DNA of 64,000 bases, taken from positions 1,612,001 to 1,676,000 of the forward strand of contig SNVD02004565.1 in NCBI GenBank assembly GCA_013180625.2. The letters run 5' to 3'. This document shows, one piece after another, positions 1 through 12,079 of the stretch (its first letter is position 1; every line of letters begins with the position of its first letter). This DNA is from Boswellia sacra. Taxonomy: Eukaryota; Streptophyta; Magnoliopsida; Sapindales; Burseraceae. A model generated the notes under the pieces. It was not told the DNA's origin. It saw nothing but the letters and a program-made list of their open reading frames with translations, and ran no database searches. A program made the position numbers and the translations under genes.

Positions 1-280
1 AGAGAACGGCCTTTAATTAACTATTTTTTCACACTTTTTGCTCTGTTGCTTTGATAAAACTATTCATAAAAAAATTATTTCGAGTTCAGGTCTTTTATGT
101 AAATTACTAAAAAAAATCCTCCGAAAATTTTAATGAAAATTTTATGTAAACTATTCACTGAAGCAACCCTTCCAATGTCATCCGGACATAGAAAACATCC
201 AGTTCCTTCATAGAGAGGTCCTTGAATTCCCACAACTCCTTTTACCATATACTAACACATGTATATTTAATTAGCAGACT
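1..280 (-). pseudogene. Fragment of a CslB/H-type cellulose synthase-like gene (shortened exon 6)
   Basis: Minus-strand exon at about 153-251 encodes the same shortened exon 6 as genes B and D (VKGVVGIQGPLYEGTGCF, then LCPDDIGRVAS). It is followed (1-152) by the same non-Csl filler found at 10227-10379 and 11927-12079 inside gene B. Only this part of the copy lies in the window; the rest, if present, lies to the left. On its 5' side homology to gene B stops at about 280, where unrelated DNA and a truncated Copia element begin. The shared exon-6/filler junction shows it descends from a B-type rearranged gene, not from A, C or E. It cannot be functional as seen. Confidence 0.8.
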
Positions 281-360
281 TAGTAATGTACTGACTCCAT
301 GAGGTTTTTCTTTACATTACCTTTTTTAGTAATGTACTGACTCCATGAGGTTTTTCTTTA
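281..360. repeat. 34-bp direct duplication at a breakpoint
   Basis: A 34-bp stretch starting TAGTAATGTACTGACTCC is present at 281-314 and again at 327-360, separated by 12 bp. It sits exactly where Csl homology ends and the Copia gag fragment begins, so it is probably a scar of the rearrangement that truncated both. Confidence 0.8.
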
Positions 361-2454
361 CCAACATCTTTCAATCTCTTCACTTTTGCTTCCCAATCCT
401 TCTCTTTCTCTTTTTATTTCTCTATTTTCTTTCCAATCCAAGCTCTATTCCTTGCCTATCACAAATAGTTTCCAAGAATTCTATGATCTTGTGTGAAAAC
501 AATGCACCTTCCAAAAACTTTGTTTGCCTATCTTTTACTTCTTTTCTATACTTAACGAAACATTGGTAAGGTTTCAAAACTTTCTCGTTATTTAGCTTCG
601 TCGTCACTGAGGCTAATCCATCTCTAGCCTTCTTTACTTCAACTAAATGTTTCAAAATCTCATCTTTCACTTTGTTTGCTTCGACCAATTCCATTGACAA
701 CCTATCGTTAAATCTCATAACCTCTTCTTTTTCTTATAACGCTTCATCTCTTTGCCCAGCAAATTCATTTTGGCACTTGATTGATTCATGCACCAATCTT
801 TCAATTGATTAATTTCCTCAATCCATTTAGATTCTCAAGCTTGCCTCTCACATTTTAACTCACTAAGAATTTGACAAAACACCTCAATAGAACATACTTG
901 TTAGACGATTTGTTCACAACAATGTCATCTTCATTCAAACTTTTCTCTTTAAGTGGTACTTCTCCACATCTTTCTTTCTCTTCACAAAAACTCTCTTGCT
1001 TTTCTACTTCTTGCATGAGAGGATCAATCTCTAGAGTGTCTAACTTGACACATCCCTCTTCTTGATCTTCATAGTTGGCCTCGCATAATTTGTTCTTTTC
1101 TTCAACTCTTTTAGGTGCTCTACACTCATATGCATAATGACCATACTTTTGGCAATTATAGCATGTAATGTCAGTGTTGCATTCGTGGGCATAATGTCCA
1201 TACTTCTGATAAGTGTAATATCGAACTTGAGATCTCTCATTTATCGAATTTGAATTTCCTATTCCACAACCTTTTGTAGCATTCTCTCCTTGGTCACTGT
1301 TGTTGTTGGTAGTGGAATTGTTATTCCTACCTTGTCCACGACCTTGATTTACACCTCGTCCTCATCCTCGACCTCAACTTTGACCCCATTGACTTCTTTC
1401 ATTACTTTCTTCCTCCTCCTTAATTTGTGTCTTAAGGGGTTGTTCTAAGACACTTTGCTTTTTGTATTTCTCTTCATGTGCTTATAATGTACCTTCAAAT
1501 TCGTCAATTGTCATCCCTTCCAATTTGTTACCTTGTTCAAGAATTTGAACTATGGTGTTAAATGATGAATCTAAAGAGTAAAGTATCTTCTCTATAATTC
1601 TTGTATCTTCTAATTTTTCACTATTTCTTTTTAATTGATTTGAAACAATCAAAGCTCTTGAGAAATAATTAGAGATGAACTCGCATTCTTTTATATGTAA
1701 CAATTCAAACTTGCTTCATAAAGTTTGAAGACACAATGGACTTAAATAACATATTTTCAGCTTTGGGAGCCTTACTGATATTATCAACATCCAGGGAGTA
1801 GAATGATATTTTCTAAACCAAAGGGCCGAGAAATATTTTTTACCCAAATCACGAACGGACAGTTTTTTGGCGTCCAAACACAATAACTCTTGTTGAGGTT
1901 TGTAGATTGGCTAATTATAAGTTGATATGAACTGGCAGTGTCGTCTCATTTGCCAGATTCAGGCCAAATTTACAGCAAAAACGATTTTCCCAACTTGTTT
2001 TTATGTTTTGACGTGTTCCGACTGGAATTTGACGTCAGCTAAGAAGGGAAACTTGTATATCAATGTTCGATCTATCCGATAACAAGGAAGGTGTGATCTC
2101 ACTTGCCAGTCAACGAATTTTCGATAGCTTTTGGTTTTGGTGATTTTTGGCTGCTAACGACAAACCTTAATTGTTAATGGTGTTGGACTTCCTTCCTCCT
2201 TCACTCTCTTGTATCTCTGATACCACTTTGTTACAAAATAATGCATAAGAAACTTGAAAACACACTCTTTTATTTTTTGAATATTTATTTCCATACACAC
2301 ATAAGCAAATAAGAAAGACACTACTTATATAATAATAACAATCATAATTTTTCTGTGAAATACAAATCCTAATCTTACTACGAAATGATTTCTACTTGAA
2401 CATAATTGAAACTTTTCATAGACAAGACTTTTTTCTGAACACATTAGACCAACA
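361..2454 (-). mobile_element. 5' half of a Ty1/Copia retrotransposon (LTR + PBS + gag)
   Basis: Read on the minus strand. A probable 5' LTR at 2229-2454 starts TGTTGG and ends AACA. A primer-binding site TGGTATCAGAG (initiator tRNA-Met type) lies at 2215-2225. Degenerate gag follows: a Copia gag segment at 1482-1703 (YFSRALIVSNQLKRN, then EKILYSLD) and, in another frame around 870-1250, two zinc knuckles. One knuckle is intact (CYNCQKYGHYAYEC); the other has lost its first two Cys to Tyr. A charged coiled-coil-like tail follows to about 420. There is no protease, integrase or reverse transcriptase and no second LTR, so the element is truncated and inactive. Frame changes between segments confirm decay. 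Confidence 0.78.
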
Positions 2455-3200
2455 CAATCCAACTTTAATAAAAATTCTAACTTACGCTTTCTTTAAACTT
2501 CCAAAAGATATCACATCTAATCCCAATGCCACCCCATAAAACATGACATCAAGATATAAGAATTGTCATCTTGATTCTTAGACAAGACGTGAAAATCACG
2601 ACCCTTCTTCTTACTGGCTGACTGTTACTTATATGGACCATCCATCCCATTGACCTTCTTGTTTAATTTGTAAAGTGTCACGAAATTTTATCCAAAAACA
2701 ACCACTTGTACTTAATTAATTACTTCCTAGTTCCAACTATGATTCAGCGATTTATTATTGAACCAGCTAATAGTCAATTATTCATCCAAGTTTATTGTAA
2801 CTTCCCTATCCATTATTAAATTACTGCAATTTGATTTGTACTTATTAAATTACCTAATATTGATAACACTATATGTGTGTGTGACAAAGCTTGGCGTTTT
2901 CGAAAGTATACGATTACCAAAAGACACTCCATTTTAACTTTTGCATTCAGGATATAGTTCCTCACAATCGCCAGCTCCGATGGCAAAACGGCCGTTACAG
3001 ATTTAAAAAAAAAAAGAAAAACAAAAAAAGAAGAAATAATTAATGTAAGGCGGCAAAGCCGCCATTACAGATTAAAAAAACAAAATAAAATAGCAATAAT
3101 TAATGTAAGGAGAGAGAGTCATCTTCAAACTCTTCAGGCTTCAAATAAACGGACATTGCATGCGTGCATGGACTAAATAAATAAAGGAAAAGAAAAGAAA
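2455..3200. other. Intergenic, with a short A-rich tandem repeat
   Basis: No gene seen. Two adjacent ~62-bp copies at about 2990-3112 share a GCCG-rich head, TTACAGAT, an A-rich tract and the end ATAATTAATGTAAGG. The second copy carries a small inverted repeat (GGCGGCAAAGCCGCC). The rest is AT-rich with no recognisable motif. Confidence 0.5.
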
Positions 3201-3209
3201 ATTAAACAA

Positions 3210-3390
3210 ATGTCGAGAAATGTTCAAAGATTTCGTTCAATATCTCCTTCCTGTGGAGCTGGGGCCTGGGGATGTCAGCATTCGTATGCGTTCAAGCAAA
3301 GTGGTAACAGGTGGAGAAGAGTCTTTGGTCCTTGGACTCATATCGCTACTCGACAAGGCTTGGCTTTGGCCTCAAAAGTAAAAATTGAAA
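3210..3390 (+). pseudogene. Conserved exon-like fragment upstream of Csl gene A
   Basis: From an ATG at about 3222 an open frame of some 53 codons runs to CCTCAAAAG before a GT (MFKDFVQYLLPVELGPGD, then VSIRMRSS, ending WLWPQK). Related DNA occurs at about 41830-42010 and 28215-28380 on the minus strand. The 41.9-kb copy has the same orientation relative to gene E as this one has to gene A, but carries a stop. The family is not recognised. It could be a captured exon, the remnant of an old neighbouring gene, or conserved upstream DNA that is open by chance. Confidence 0.35.
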
Positions 3391-3690
3391 AGATTATTAT
3401 ATTTAGAATAATACTATATTTACGATTATTGTCGTTTATATTTATCTTAACTAAAAAAAAAAGGAACCGTTGCCGTTTTGTGATGTAATTAATATTGTTA
3501 AATTGGTATAATTAATTATATTGCAATATAATATCATGTATCATGTATGTAAAATTAACCATCTATAGACATGTCTAAGAATTAATCAATCTGTCAATGA
3601 GCGTTTAATATTAATTTACAATGTGCTTCCATCACCATTCATGTAATGTAACGTCTGCGCATGCAGCCTAGTTGCAGAGTAGAAATTAAA

Positions 3691-3698
3691 TTATATAA
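3691..3698 (+). promoter_or_regulatory. Probable TATA box of Csl gene A
   Basis: TTATATAA lies about 100 bp before the ATG of gene A, which would give a 5' leader of roughly 75 nt. Assigned by position and motif only. Confidence 0.4.
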
Positions 3699-3798
3699 CA
3701 GGAGCACCATAAATAAGCTACATAGGCATGGTCTGAAAAAATTCAGTAGTATGCATACGCTGTAAGTACTTGCAAGTCCACTGGCTACAAGACTCTCC

Positions 3799-6700
3799 AT
3801 GGCCAATCCAGTACTCTCTCTCAGGCCGGATCTGTTCGAAAAACTGCATTTTAAAAACACTACCCAAAGAGCCCTAGATGTCACAATCTTTTTCCTTCTC
3901 TTTTGTCTCCTCGTCTATCGTCTCCTCTCTCTCAACCATCACGGACTAGCTTGGTTTCTCGCTTTTCTATGCGAGTCATGGTTCACCTTCAACTGGCTTC
4001 TTGTCGTTACCATAAGATGGACCCCTATGTTATACAAACCATTTCCAGAACGCCTCCACCAATGGTATATAGAAATCAATTATTAACAACTCAATACTAA
4101 TCTTATTATTATTGATGCACTGTTAATTAGTTTTCTTATATATGTATGCGTGTACGTATGTATTTCAACTCAACAGGGTACCGGAAACGGAGCTTCCTCC
4201 AGTGGACATGTTTGTGACAACGGCTGACCATGTGCTAGAGCCACCTATACTCACAATAAACACTGTGCTTTCCTTGTTGGCAGTTGATTACCCAGCCAAT
4301 AAACTAGCTTGCTATGTTTCTGATGATGGCTGCTCACCTCTTTTTTTCTACTCTCTGGTTGAAGCATCTAAGTTCGCTAAGCTTTGGGTTCCATTTTGTA
4401 AGAAGTACAATGTTCAAGTTAGAGCTCCCTTTAGGTACTTTCTCGACGAGTCTTCTTCGTCCAGCGCCAATTCTTGGGAATTCCAACAAGAATGGAAGAA
4501 GATGAAAGTAATGAAAGTTAGAATTACGTATATAGAGCTTTCATTAAAAAAAGTTCTTATTTTGGAAAATAGAGATTCTTTCGACTTTAATCTGAACATA
4601 AAATTAAGTTCTTTTTTATATATCAGCAAGAGCCTACTAGAAGTATACTAGAAGATTAATTAACTAACATGTTTGTAGGAAGAGTACGAGCAACTGAGCA
4701 GAAATATAGAAGATGCAGCTCGAAAGCCAGCTCCCTTTGATTTAATTGGTGACTTGGCTGTTTTCTCCCACACAGAAGTCCGAAACCATCCATCAATAAT
4801 CAAGGTAGCTAACTATTGAGTTGTTCTTACTCTTATAAGAACGTGGCTACTTATATCATATGCTATTGTAGGTTATATGGGAGAACATAGAGGGTTCTTT
4901 AGGAGGGGTGCCCCATATAATTTATATAGCGAGAGAGAAGAGGCCAAAGCATCAACATCATTATAAAGCAGGAGCCATGAATGTACTAGTAAGTTGCTCA
5001 AGGCCAAAACAAGTAACTTGAAATTATATGGAAAAATAACGTCACAATTATTTTTTTTTTTGGTATGATAAATAGACTAGAGTCTCTGGGTGGATGACAA
5101 ATGCTCCATTCATGCTCAATGTGGACTGCGACATGTATGTCAACAACCCAGAGATTTTTCGTCAGGCAATTTGTCTGCTGCTTGGCTCCAAGAAGGAAAG
5201 TGACTGCGCTTATGTTCAGTGTCCGCAAATGTTTTATGATAGACCAGAACAATTTCTGGTTTTGCAAGAAGTGAGTGATGTTTCCTTCTTTAGCATAAGA
5301 GAAATTGAGCCTCTCTGGACATTCTGAAACTCTGAAACTAATAATTAATTAATGTGTGTTTTGGTTGTGTTATATGTAGTATCTGGGTAAAGGAATTGTG
5401 GGAATTCAAGGACCTTTCTATGCGGGCACAGGATGTTTTCATAGACGAAAAGTTATCTATGGTTTAAGCCCCGACGATCTGGAAGATGAAGGAAAATTGA
5501 ATGGTACAAAAATTAACCAGCTGGTCTTCTCAATTCTCTCTGCAATCAGAACTACTTGAGAACAGTATCATAAACTACTAAATAGTATGATTTGGTAACA
5601 ACTTTCTCCAATGTCTTCCTTTTGCAGAAAAATTAGCTGATAATGAATTACAAAAAGAATTCGGAAACTCAAAAGAATTCATCAAATCAGCTGCTCAAGC
5701 TTTGAAAGGGGAGACAGGTTTTCCAAGCAAACCGTCCAAATCTCTCGAGGCAGCTCACCAAGTAGCAGGTTGTACTTATGATTATGCTAGTAGCTGGGGT
5801 AAAAAGGTAATTAGAAGCAGTATCATACATTTTCATCATCAATATTGCACTTATAGCATCTCCGGACAAAAACAATTAATCAATATTGAATTCCGAAAGT
5901 CCGAACAAAGATGAGACAAGAACTATACTCATTTCTATGTCTGCTCAATAATATTTATGATATATTATATTAACTATTTGCGTATTAATGTATCCCACCA
6001 AATTTTTTCCAAAAACACTACAAGTTTAAATTAATAGCCACATCGAATATAATAAGATGTTTTGGTTTCAGTTGGGCTGGAGATATGGTTCCACAACAGA
6101 AGATGTTCTTACTGGGTTAGTCATCCAATCAGGAGGCTGGAGATCAGGCTATTTACGGCCAGACCCTCCAGCTTTTCTAGGGTGTGCTCCACCTGGAGGG
6201 CCACCTGCGATGGTTCAACATAAAAGGTGGGCCACAGGATTGCTCGAAATCCTATTCAGCAAAAGCAACCCGATGTCTGCTACTCTCACCTCCAAGCTCC
6301 AATTCAGGCAGTGCCTTGCCTATTTGTGGCTCCTTTTATGGGGCATACGCTCCATCCCTGAGCTATGCTATGCAATTCTACCGGCTTATTGCATCATCAC
6401 CAACTCCAATTTCTTACCCAAGGTGAGGCCTAATCAATCTGCCTACAAGATCCGCTCAAATGGTGTTATACTTTATACTAATTCTTTTAAGAGTAAATAA
6501 TACAACCTAATTCAAACAATTTGACATATCATATATGTACCGGTTGAAAAAAAATAAGAAATAGAAATAATATGATAAACACCTATCCAATGATTTTATA
6601 TTAAATCATCAAATAACACAGATTAAATTGTATAACTCGGTACGTAAAATTTTCATTTTTTTAGTTGTCCTTATTAAAATTTGTCAACTATGCCATTTCA

Positions 6701-7238
6701 GGCACCGGCGATATATTTATTTCTTGCACCTTTTGTGATCTACAACATATATAATCTATCAGAATTCATTCGAACTGGTTTGCCAGTACGCTCATGGTGG
6801 ATTTCCCAAAGCATGGCCAGAATTATCTCACTGAGTGCATGGTTGTTTGGAGTTATAAACGTGGTACTCAAGCTTCTAGGATTAGCAGAGACAGTTTTTG
6901 AAGTTACACAAAAAAGTCAATCCACTTCCAGTGAAGATGATGAAGAAAAGTTTGTGTTCAATGAGTCGCCGATTTTTGTTCCAGTCACGGCGGTTTTGCT
7001 GGTACACCTCACTGCATTGGCCACCTGCTGGCCGTGGTCGCTACCACGAGATGGGCAGGGGCCAGGGCTAGGTGAGCTATTCTGTAGTGCGCATGCGGTG
7101 CTGTCCTTGATGCCATTTGTGCAAGGGCTATTCAAGAAAGGAAAACACGGGATTCCCTTACCAACCATATTCAAATCAGCTGCTTTGGCATTATGCTTTG
7201 TACATTTGTGTAAAAGGAGCTCCATTTCCGTGGGTTGA
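3799..7238 (+). CDS. Cellulose synthase-like protein, CslB/CslH clade (gene A, intact)
   Basis: A predicted Golgi-membrane processive glycosyltransferase (GT2) that would make a beta-glucan chain from a UDP-sugar; the product is not established. Nine exons: 3799-4064, 4177-4507, 4679-4804, 4872-4988, 5076-5270, 5380-5503, 5628-5806, 6072-6422, 6702-7238, all with GT-AG borders and matching phases, giving 741 aa, normal for CslB/CslH. There are two N-terminal membrane helices (about 25-75) and a cytosolic catalytic domain with DDG (138-140), DCD (297-299), TED (455-457) and QHKRW (495-499). The C-terminal membrane helices lie in exons 8-9. Unusual residues are Trp286 in VSGWMTNAP, where the other copies have Leu, and a divergent stretch [13 protein letters not shown] in exon 9 where C and E read [13 protein letters not shown]. 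Gene A is transcribed toward B (tail to tail), and its nearest paralogues in the window are C and E. The start aligns with MANQ of C and E. Confidence 0.92.
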
Positions 7239-7953
7239 TTAGAGATTATAGATCATTGTTGTTATCAATTTACTATTGCAAGTATAATCTGAATGAGATA
7301 TATTTGGACTGAAGCATGTGTATATAGAGTAAAGAAAAAGTCAGCACAAGTTTTCCTGAAAGCGAAAAACATGGCTTGCCTTCTGCCCATCTCATTAATG
7401 GGCATCATGGGACATTAATTATGATGATAGATTGGGCCACTAATGCATATCAAAGGATTGTATGGAACGTTTGTAAATGTGGTACTATTTGACGTCGAAA
7501 TGTTAAAGTATGAACTGCATTATGTAAGGTAAAATTCCCTTCCTTTGAATTTAGGGAGGGATATCTGGGACTCACCTAGACTTTTGGTCTTTGTTTTCTG
7601 TCACTTTTTGAATAACTTTTGAATGCAATCAATAATTGTATGAATCGTTAACATAATTGTGGAACTAACATTGATTTAAAATAAAAAATTGGTCATTATA
7701 TATTTTTAAAATAAATAAGAATTTTGTGGATCAGAATTAAGTAGTGGTTGCCAACTAGCTTATGTATTGGAGGTAGATCGATGGTCTAAATCAACAATTC
7801 GTTGAATAGTAATTAGTATACAGCAATATGGACATTAATAACATCCCCTCTACTGTTAACTGATTAAGTGTTGGAAAGTATGAAGCGTAATGCTGGTCCT
7901 GGAAAAGACTTAAGAGATGATTCAAATTGTGAAGAAGTGTGGATCCAAGCCAC
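7239..7953. other. Convergent intergenic region between Csl genes A and B
   Basis: AT-rich DNA between the stops of A (+) and B (-). It must hold the 3' UTR and polyadenylation signals of both. No other gene, repeat family or RNA gene is seen. Confidence 0.5.
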
Positions 7954-10172
7954 CTAGGTCCAACTCAAATGCACAAAGAGAAATGCTAATACAAGAGACT
8001 TGCAAATGGTGGATTTGGGAATCCCGTGTCTTCCTCTACGAAACAGCCCTTTTACAAAAGGCCAGAAGCATGCCACCATGTACAGACTACACATGAATTC
8101 CCCTGGCCCCGACCCTTGCGGACCTTCTGCTTCCTTATGTGGCTGCAACCCCAGTAAACTCGTAGCTAGTGCTAACAACTGCACTAGCAAAATGGTTGTG
8201 CCGGGTACAAACACTGGGGACTCATCAAAGGTAAATTCATCTTCATTTTCATCTTCATCGGCGTCACTGCCTTCAATGGAAGTAGATCGGTCTTTCTGGG
8301 TAACTTCGAATACTGTTTCTGATAATGCTAAAAGTTTGAGTATGACACTTGAAAATGCAAATAACCATGCGCACATTGTAATTATTCTTGTCATTCTTTG
8401 GTTAGTCCACCATGAACGGATCGAGAATCCAATTTGTAGATACTCTGATAGAGTATGTACGTTGTAAGTCACAAAAAGTGCAACAGGAATGTAAATGCCC
8501 GATTCCTGAACCTGCACATATATACGTATTGACACATTTTAGGCAGTTAGTTGCATAGAAGATTGTGGCATATTTCAAGTTTCGTGGTCTCACCTTAGGC
8601 AAGAAATTTGAGTTGGCGATGATGCAGTAAGCTGGAAGAGCAGCATAGCACAACTCAGGAATGGAACGTAGGCCCCAGATAAGGACCCACAAATAACCCA
8701 AACATTGTCTGAATTGGAGCTTGCCGCAGAGGCTGCAAAATATGGGGCTGTGTTTGCTGAATAGAATTTCAAGTAGGCCAGTAGCCCAGCTTTTCTGTTG
8801 CGCCATTGATGTCGGCCCGCTTGAGGGGGCACAACCCAGAAAGGCTGGTGTGTTGGGTGAGCAAAATGTGGATCTCCAGCCGTTTTTATGGATTATTAAC
8901 CCAGTGAGGATATCTTCATTTTTAGAACCGTATAGCCATCCAACCTGAAAATAGAGCAATCACAATATGAGATCGAAAATACCAAAACTTCCGTTATTAT
9001 ACAAATATCTCAGTTTGTGCTTGATCAATGTCGGTCTTTTGTTGCTAACCTTTATACCCCAGTTAGTACCATCCTCATAGGCACAACCTGCAACTTGATA
9101 AGCCGCCTCAACAGAAATTGAAAGTTTCCGTGTGCAATCTGTCTTTCCTTGCACAGCATGAACAACTGACTTGATCAACTCCTTTGAACTTCCGAACTCC
9201 TTACTTATTCGTTTGTCCTCAGTTAATTTCCCTGCAAAAGATAGAAATGACCATCAGCTTACCGGCCGCTAATTTATGTTTCACTATAACGTCTTAACAA
9301 AGTTAAAAGATTAGTGTTATAATTTCTTCTGCTCTCAACGTCTTTTGTATTAGTTCTTGCCTTTCACTTGAAACAGATCTAATCAAAACTATTTGAAGAA
9401 ACGAAAAGTAGTTTCGTGAATGAAAATGTGAGTTCTTGAATCAAATTAATGTGATATATGTTCGACATGCATGCATTATAAATAAGAAGAGCGTTAAAAC
9501 AATAAATATTGATAAATAATGCAGTAATAGATTAGTGATGCCACAAGTTTTGTACACAGATTTTTTAAGGGCATCAGCTTTGTACCTTGATTATAGTTGG
9601 ATGGTTTCGGCAATCTATGTTGGAGAAAACAGATAACTCGCTTGTTAGATGAATGGAACAAGACTGAGAAGACTTTTGGGCTGCGGCCTCTATTTTTTGG
9701 CTAAGCTGGTTGTACATTTCCTACAATTAAAATATGAAGACAGGTAAAAATTAAAATCTTCTTAATGTTATATACTACGTGGTCAATGGAATATTACACA
9801 AATCTCATCACTGTCTTTACCTTCGTCACTTTCCATTCTTCTTGGAATTGATCACTTAAATTATTTGCATCATGAGGCGGTGAAGACTCATTTGAGAAGT
9901 ATCTAAAGGGAGCTCTAACTTGAACACTATACTTTTTACAAAATGGAACCCAGAGCTTAGCGAACTTAGATGCTTCGACGAGAGAGTAGAAGACAAGAGG
10001 TGAGCAGCCATCATCGGATACGTAGCAAGCAAGCTTGTCAGCTGGATAATCCACTGCCAACAAAGAAAGCACGGTGTTTACGGTGATGATAGGCGGCTCT
10101 AGCACGGGGTCCGCAGTCGTCATAAACATGTCCACTGGGGGAAGATCAAGTACCCTATATTGAGGAAATAAC

Positions 10173-10379
10173 TGGCACGACCCACCCCTAGCTACACGGG
10201 TAAATCGTGCCTAAAACTGTTCACTAAGAGAACGGTCTTTAATTAACTATTTTTTTCACACTTTTTGCTCTGTTGCTTTGATAAAACTATTCATAAAAAA
10301 ATTATTTCTAGTTCAGGTCTTTTATGTAAAATACTAAAAAAAATCCTCCGAAAATTTTAATGAAAATTTTATGTAAACT
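10173..10379. repeat. Non-Csl filler at a duplication junction, copy 1
   Basis: About 207 bp joins the 5' side of exon 2'' to the 3' side of shortened exon 6. It starts with GGCACGACCC and, about 38 bp later, has the inverted match TCGTGCC; the remainder is AT-rich. It is absent from gene D at the equivalent place. It recurs at 11873-12079 and, in part, at 1-152. Its source is unknown; a piece of an LTR is possible. Confidence 0.7.
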
Positions 10380-11872
10380 ATTCACTGAAGCAACCCTTCC
10401 AATGTCATCCGGACATAGAAAACATCCAGTTCCTTCATAGAGGGGTCCTTGAATTCCCACAACTCCTTTTACCATATACTAACACATGTATATTTAATTA
10501 GCAGACAAAACATGTTAACTAATCAACATCTTTCCTATGTAGCTAGTTTAAAACAAATAAAATATTTGTAAATTTAAGAATGTTTTTCTGCCTACTTCGT
10601 TCAAAATCACAACTTGGTCGGATGGTCCATCATATAATAGTTGTGGAAATTGCACAAATCCGCAATCTATTTCATTTCTGCAGCCAAGAAGCAGACACAT
10701 TGCTTCATGAACAATCTTTGGATTGTTGGCAAACATGTCGCAGTCCACATTAATCACGAACGGAGCATTTGTCATCAACCCAGAAACTCTACTCTGTTTT
10801 GCAAACCAAAAAAAAAAAGGGTTTCATATAATAATTATTGAAGTAAAATGATAAAGGGTGTCGAGCATTTACATCAAGTTTGGCTCACATGGTACAAAAG
10901 GGAACAACTTACTTGCAAATTCATTGCTCCAGCTTTATAATTATGATTAAAATGCGGTTGCTTCTCTCTGGATACATAAATTAAATGCGGTACTCCATCT
11001 GAGGAGCTATCCTCGTTCTCCCATGTAACCTATTGAAATAAAAAAAAAATCTAAATAAATCTTGGAATCTATAGCTAGAGCTTCATTTTCACATTTGTTA
11101 TTTGATTGAAAAATGTATATAAATAAAAAGTCCATATATAAAGTGATGGGTTCGTCATAAAAAAAAATATTAATGTGAATTAATAAGAGAACGTTAAAAC
11201 AATAAATATTGATAAATAATGCAGTAATAGATTAGTGATGCCACAAGTTTTGTACACAGATTTTTTAAGGGCATCAGCTTTGTACCTTGATTATAGTTGG
11301 ATGGTTTCGGCAATCTATGTTGGAGAAAACAGAGAACTCGCTTGTTAGATGAATGGAACAAGACTGAGAAGACTTTTGGGCTGTGGCCTCTATTTTTTGG
11401 CTAAGCTGGTTGTACATTTCCTAGAATTAAAATATGAAGACAGGTAAAAATTAAAATCTTCTTAATGTTATATACTACGTGGTCAAATGAATATTACACA
11501 AATCTCATCACTGTCTTTACCTTCGTCACTTTCCATTCTTCTTGGAATTGATCACTTAAATTATTTGCATCATGGGGCGGTGAAGACTCATTTGAGAAGT
11601 ATCTAAAGGGAGCTCTAACTTGAACACTATACTTTTTACAAAATGGAACCCAGAGCTTAGCGAACTTAGATGCTTCGACGAGAGAGTAGAAGACAAGAGG
11701 TGAGCAGCCATCATCGGATACGTAGCAAGCAAGCTTGTCAGCTGGATAATCCACTGCCAACAAAGAAAGCACGGTGTTTACGGTGATGATAGGCGGCTCT
11801 AGCACGGGGTCCGCAGTCGTCACAAACATGTCCACTGGGGGAAGATCAAGTACCCTATATTGAGGAAATAAC

Positions 11873-12079
11873 TGACACGACCCACCCCTAGCTACACGGG
11901 TAAATCGTGCCTAAAACTGTTCACTAAGAGAACGGTCTTTAATTAACTATTTTTTTCACACTTTTTGCTCTGTTGCTTTGATAAAACTATTCATAAAAAA
12001 ATTATTTCTAGTTCAGGTCTTTTATGTAAAATACTAAAAAAAATCCTCCGAAAATTTTAATGAAAATTTTATGTAAACT
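11873..12079. repeat. Non-Csl filler at a duplication junction, copy 2
   Basis: Second copy of the 207-bp filler, 1700 bp from the first and almost identical to it, as expected if it was already present when the 1.7-kb unit duplicated. Confidence 0.7.
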
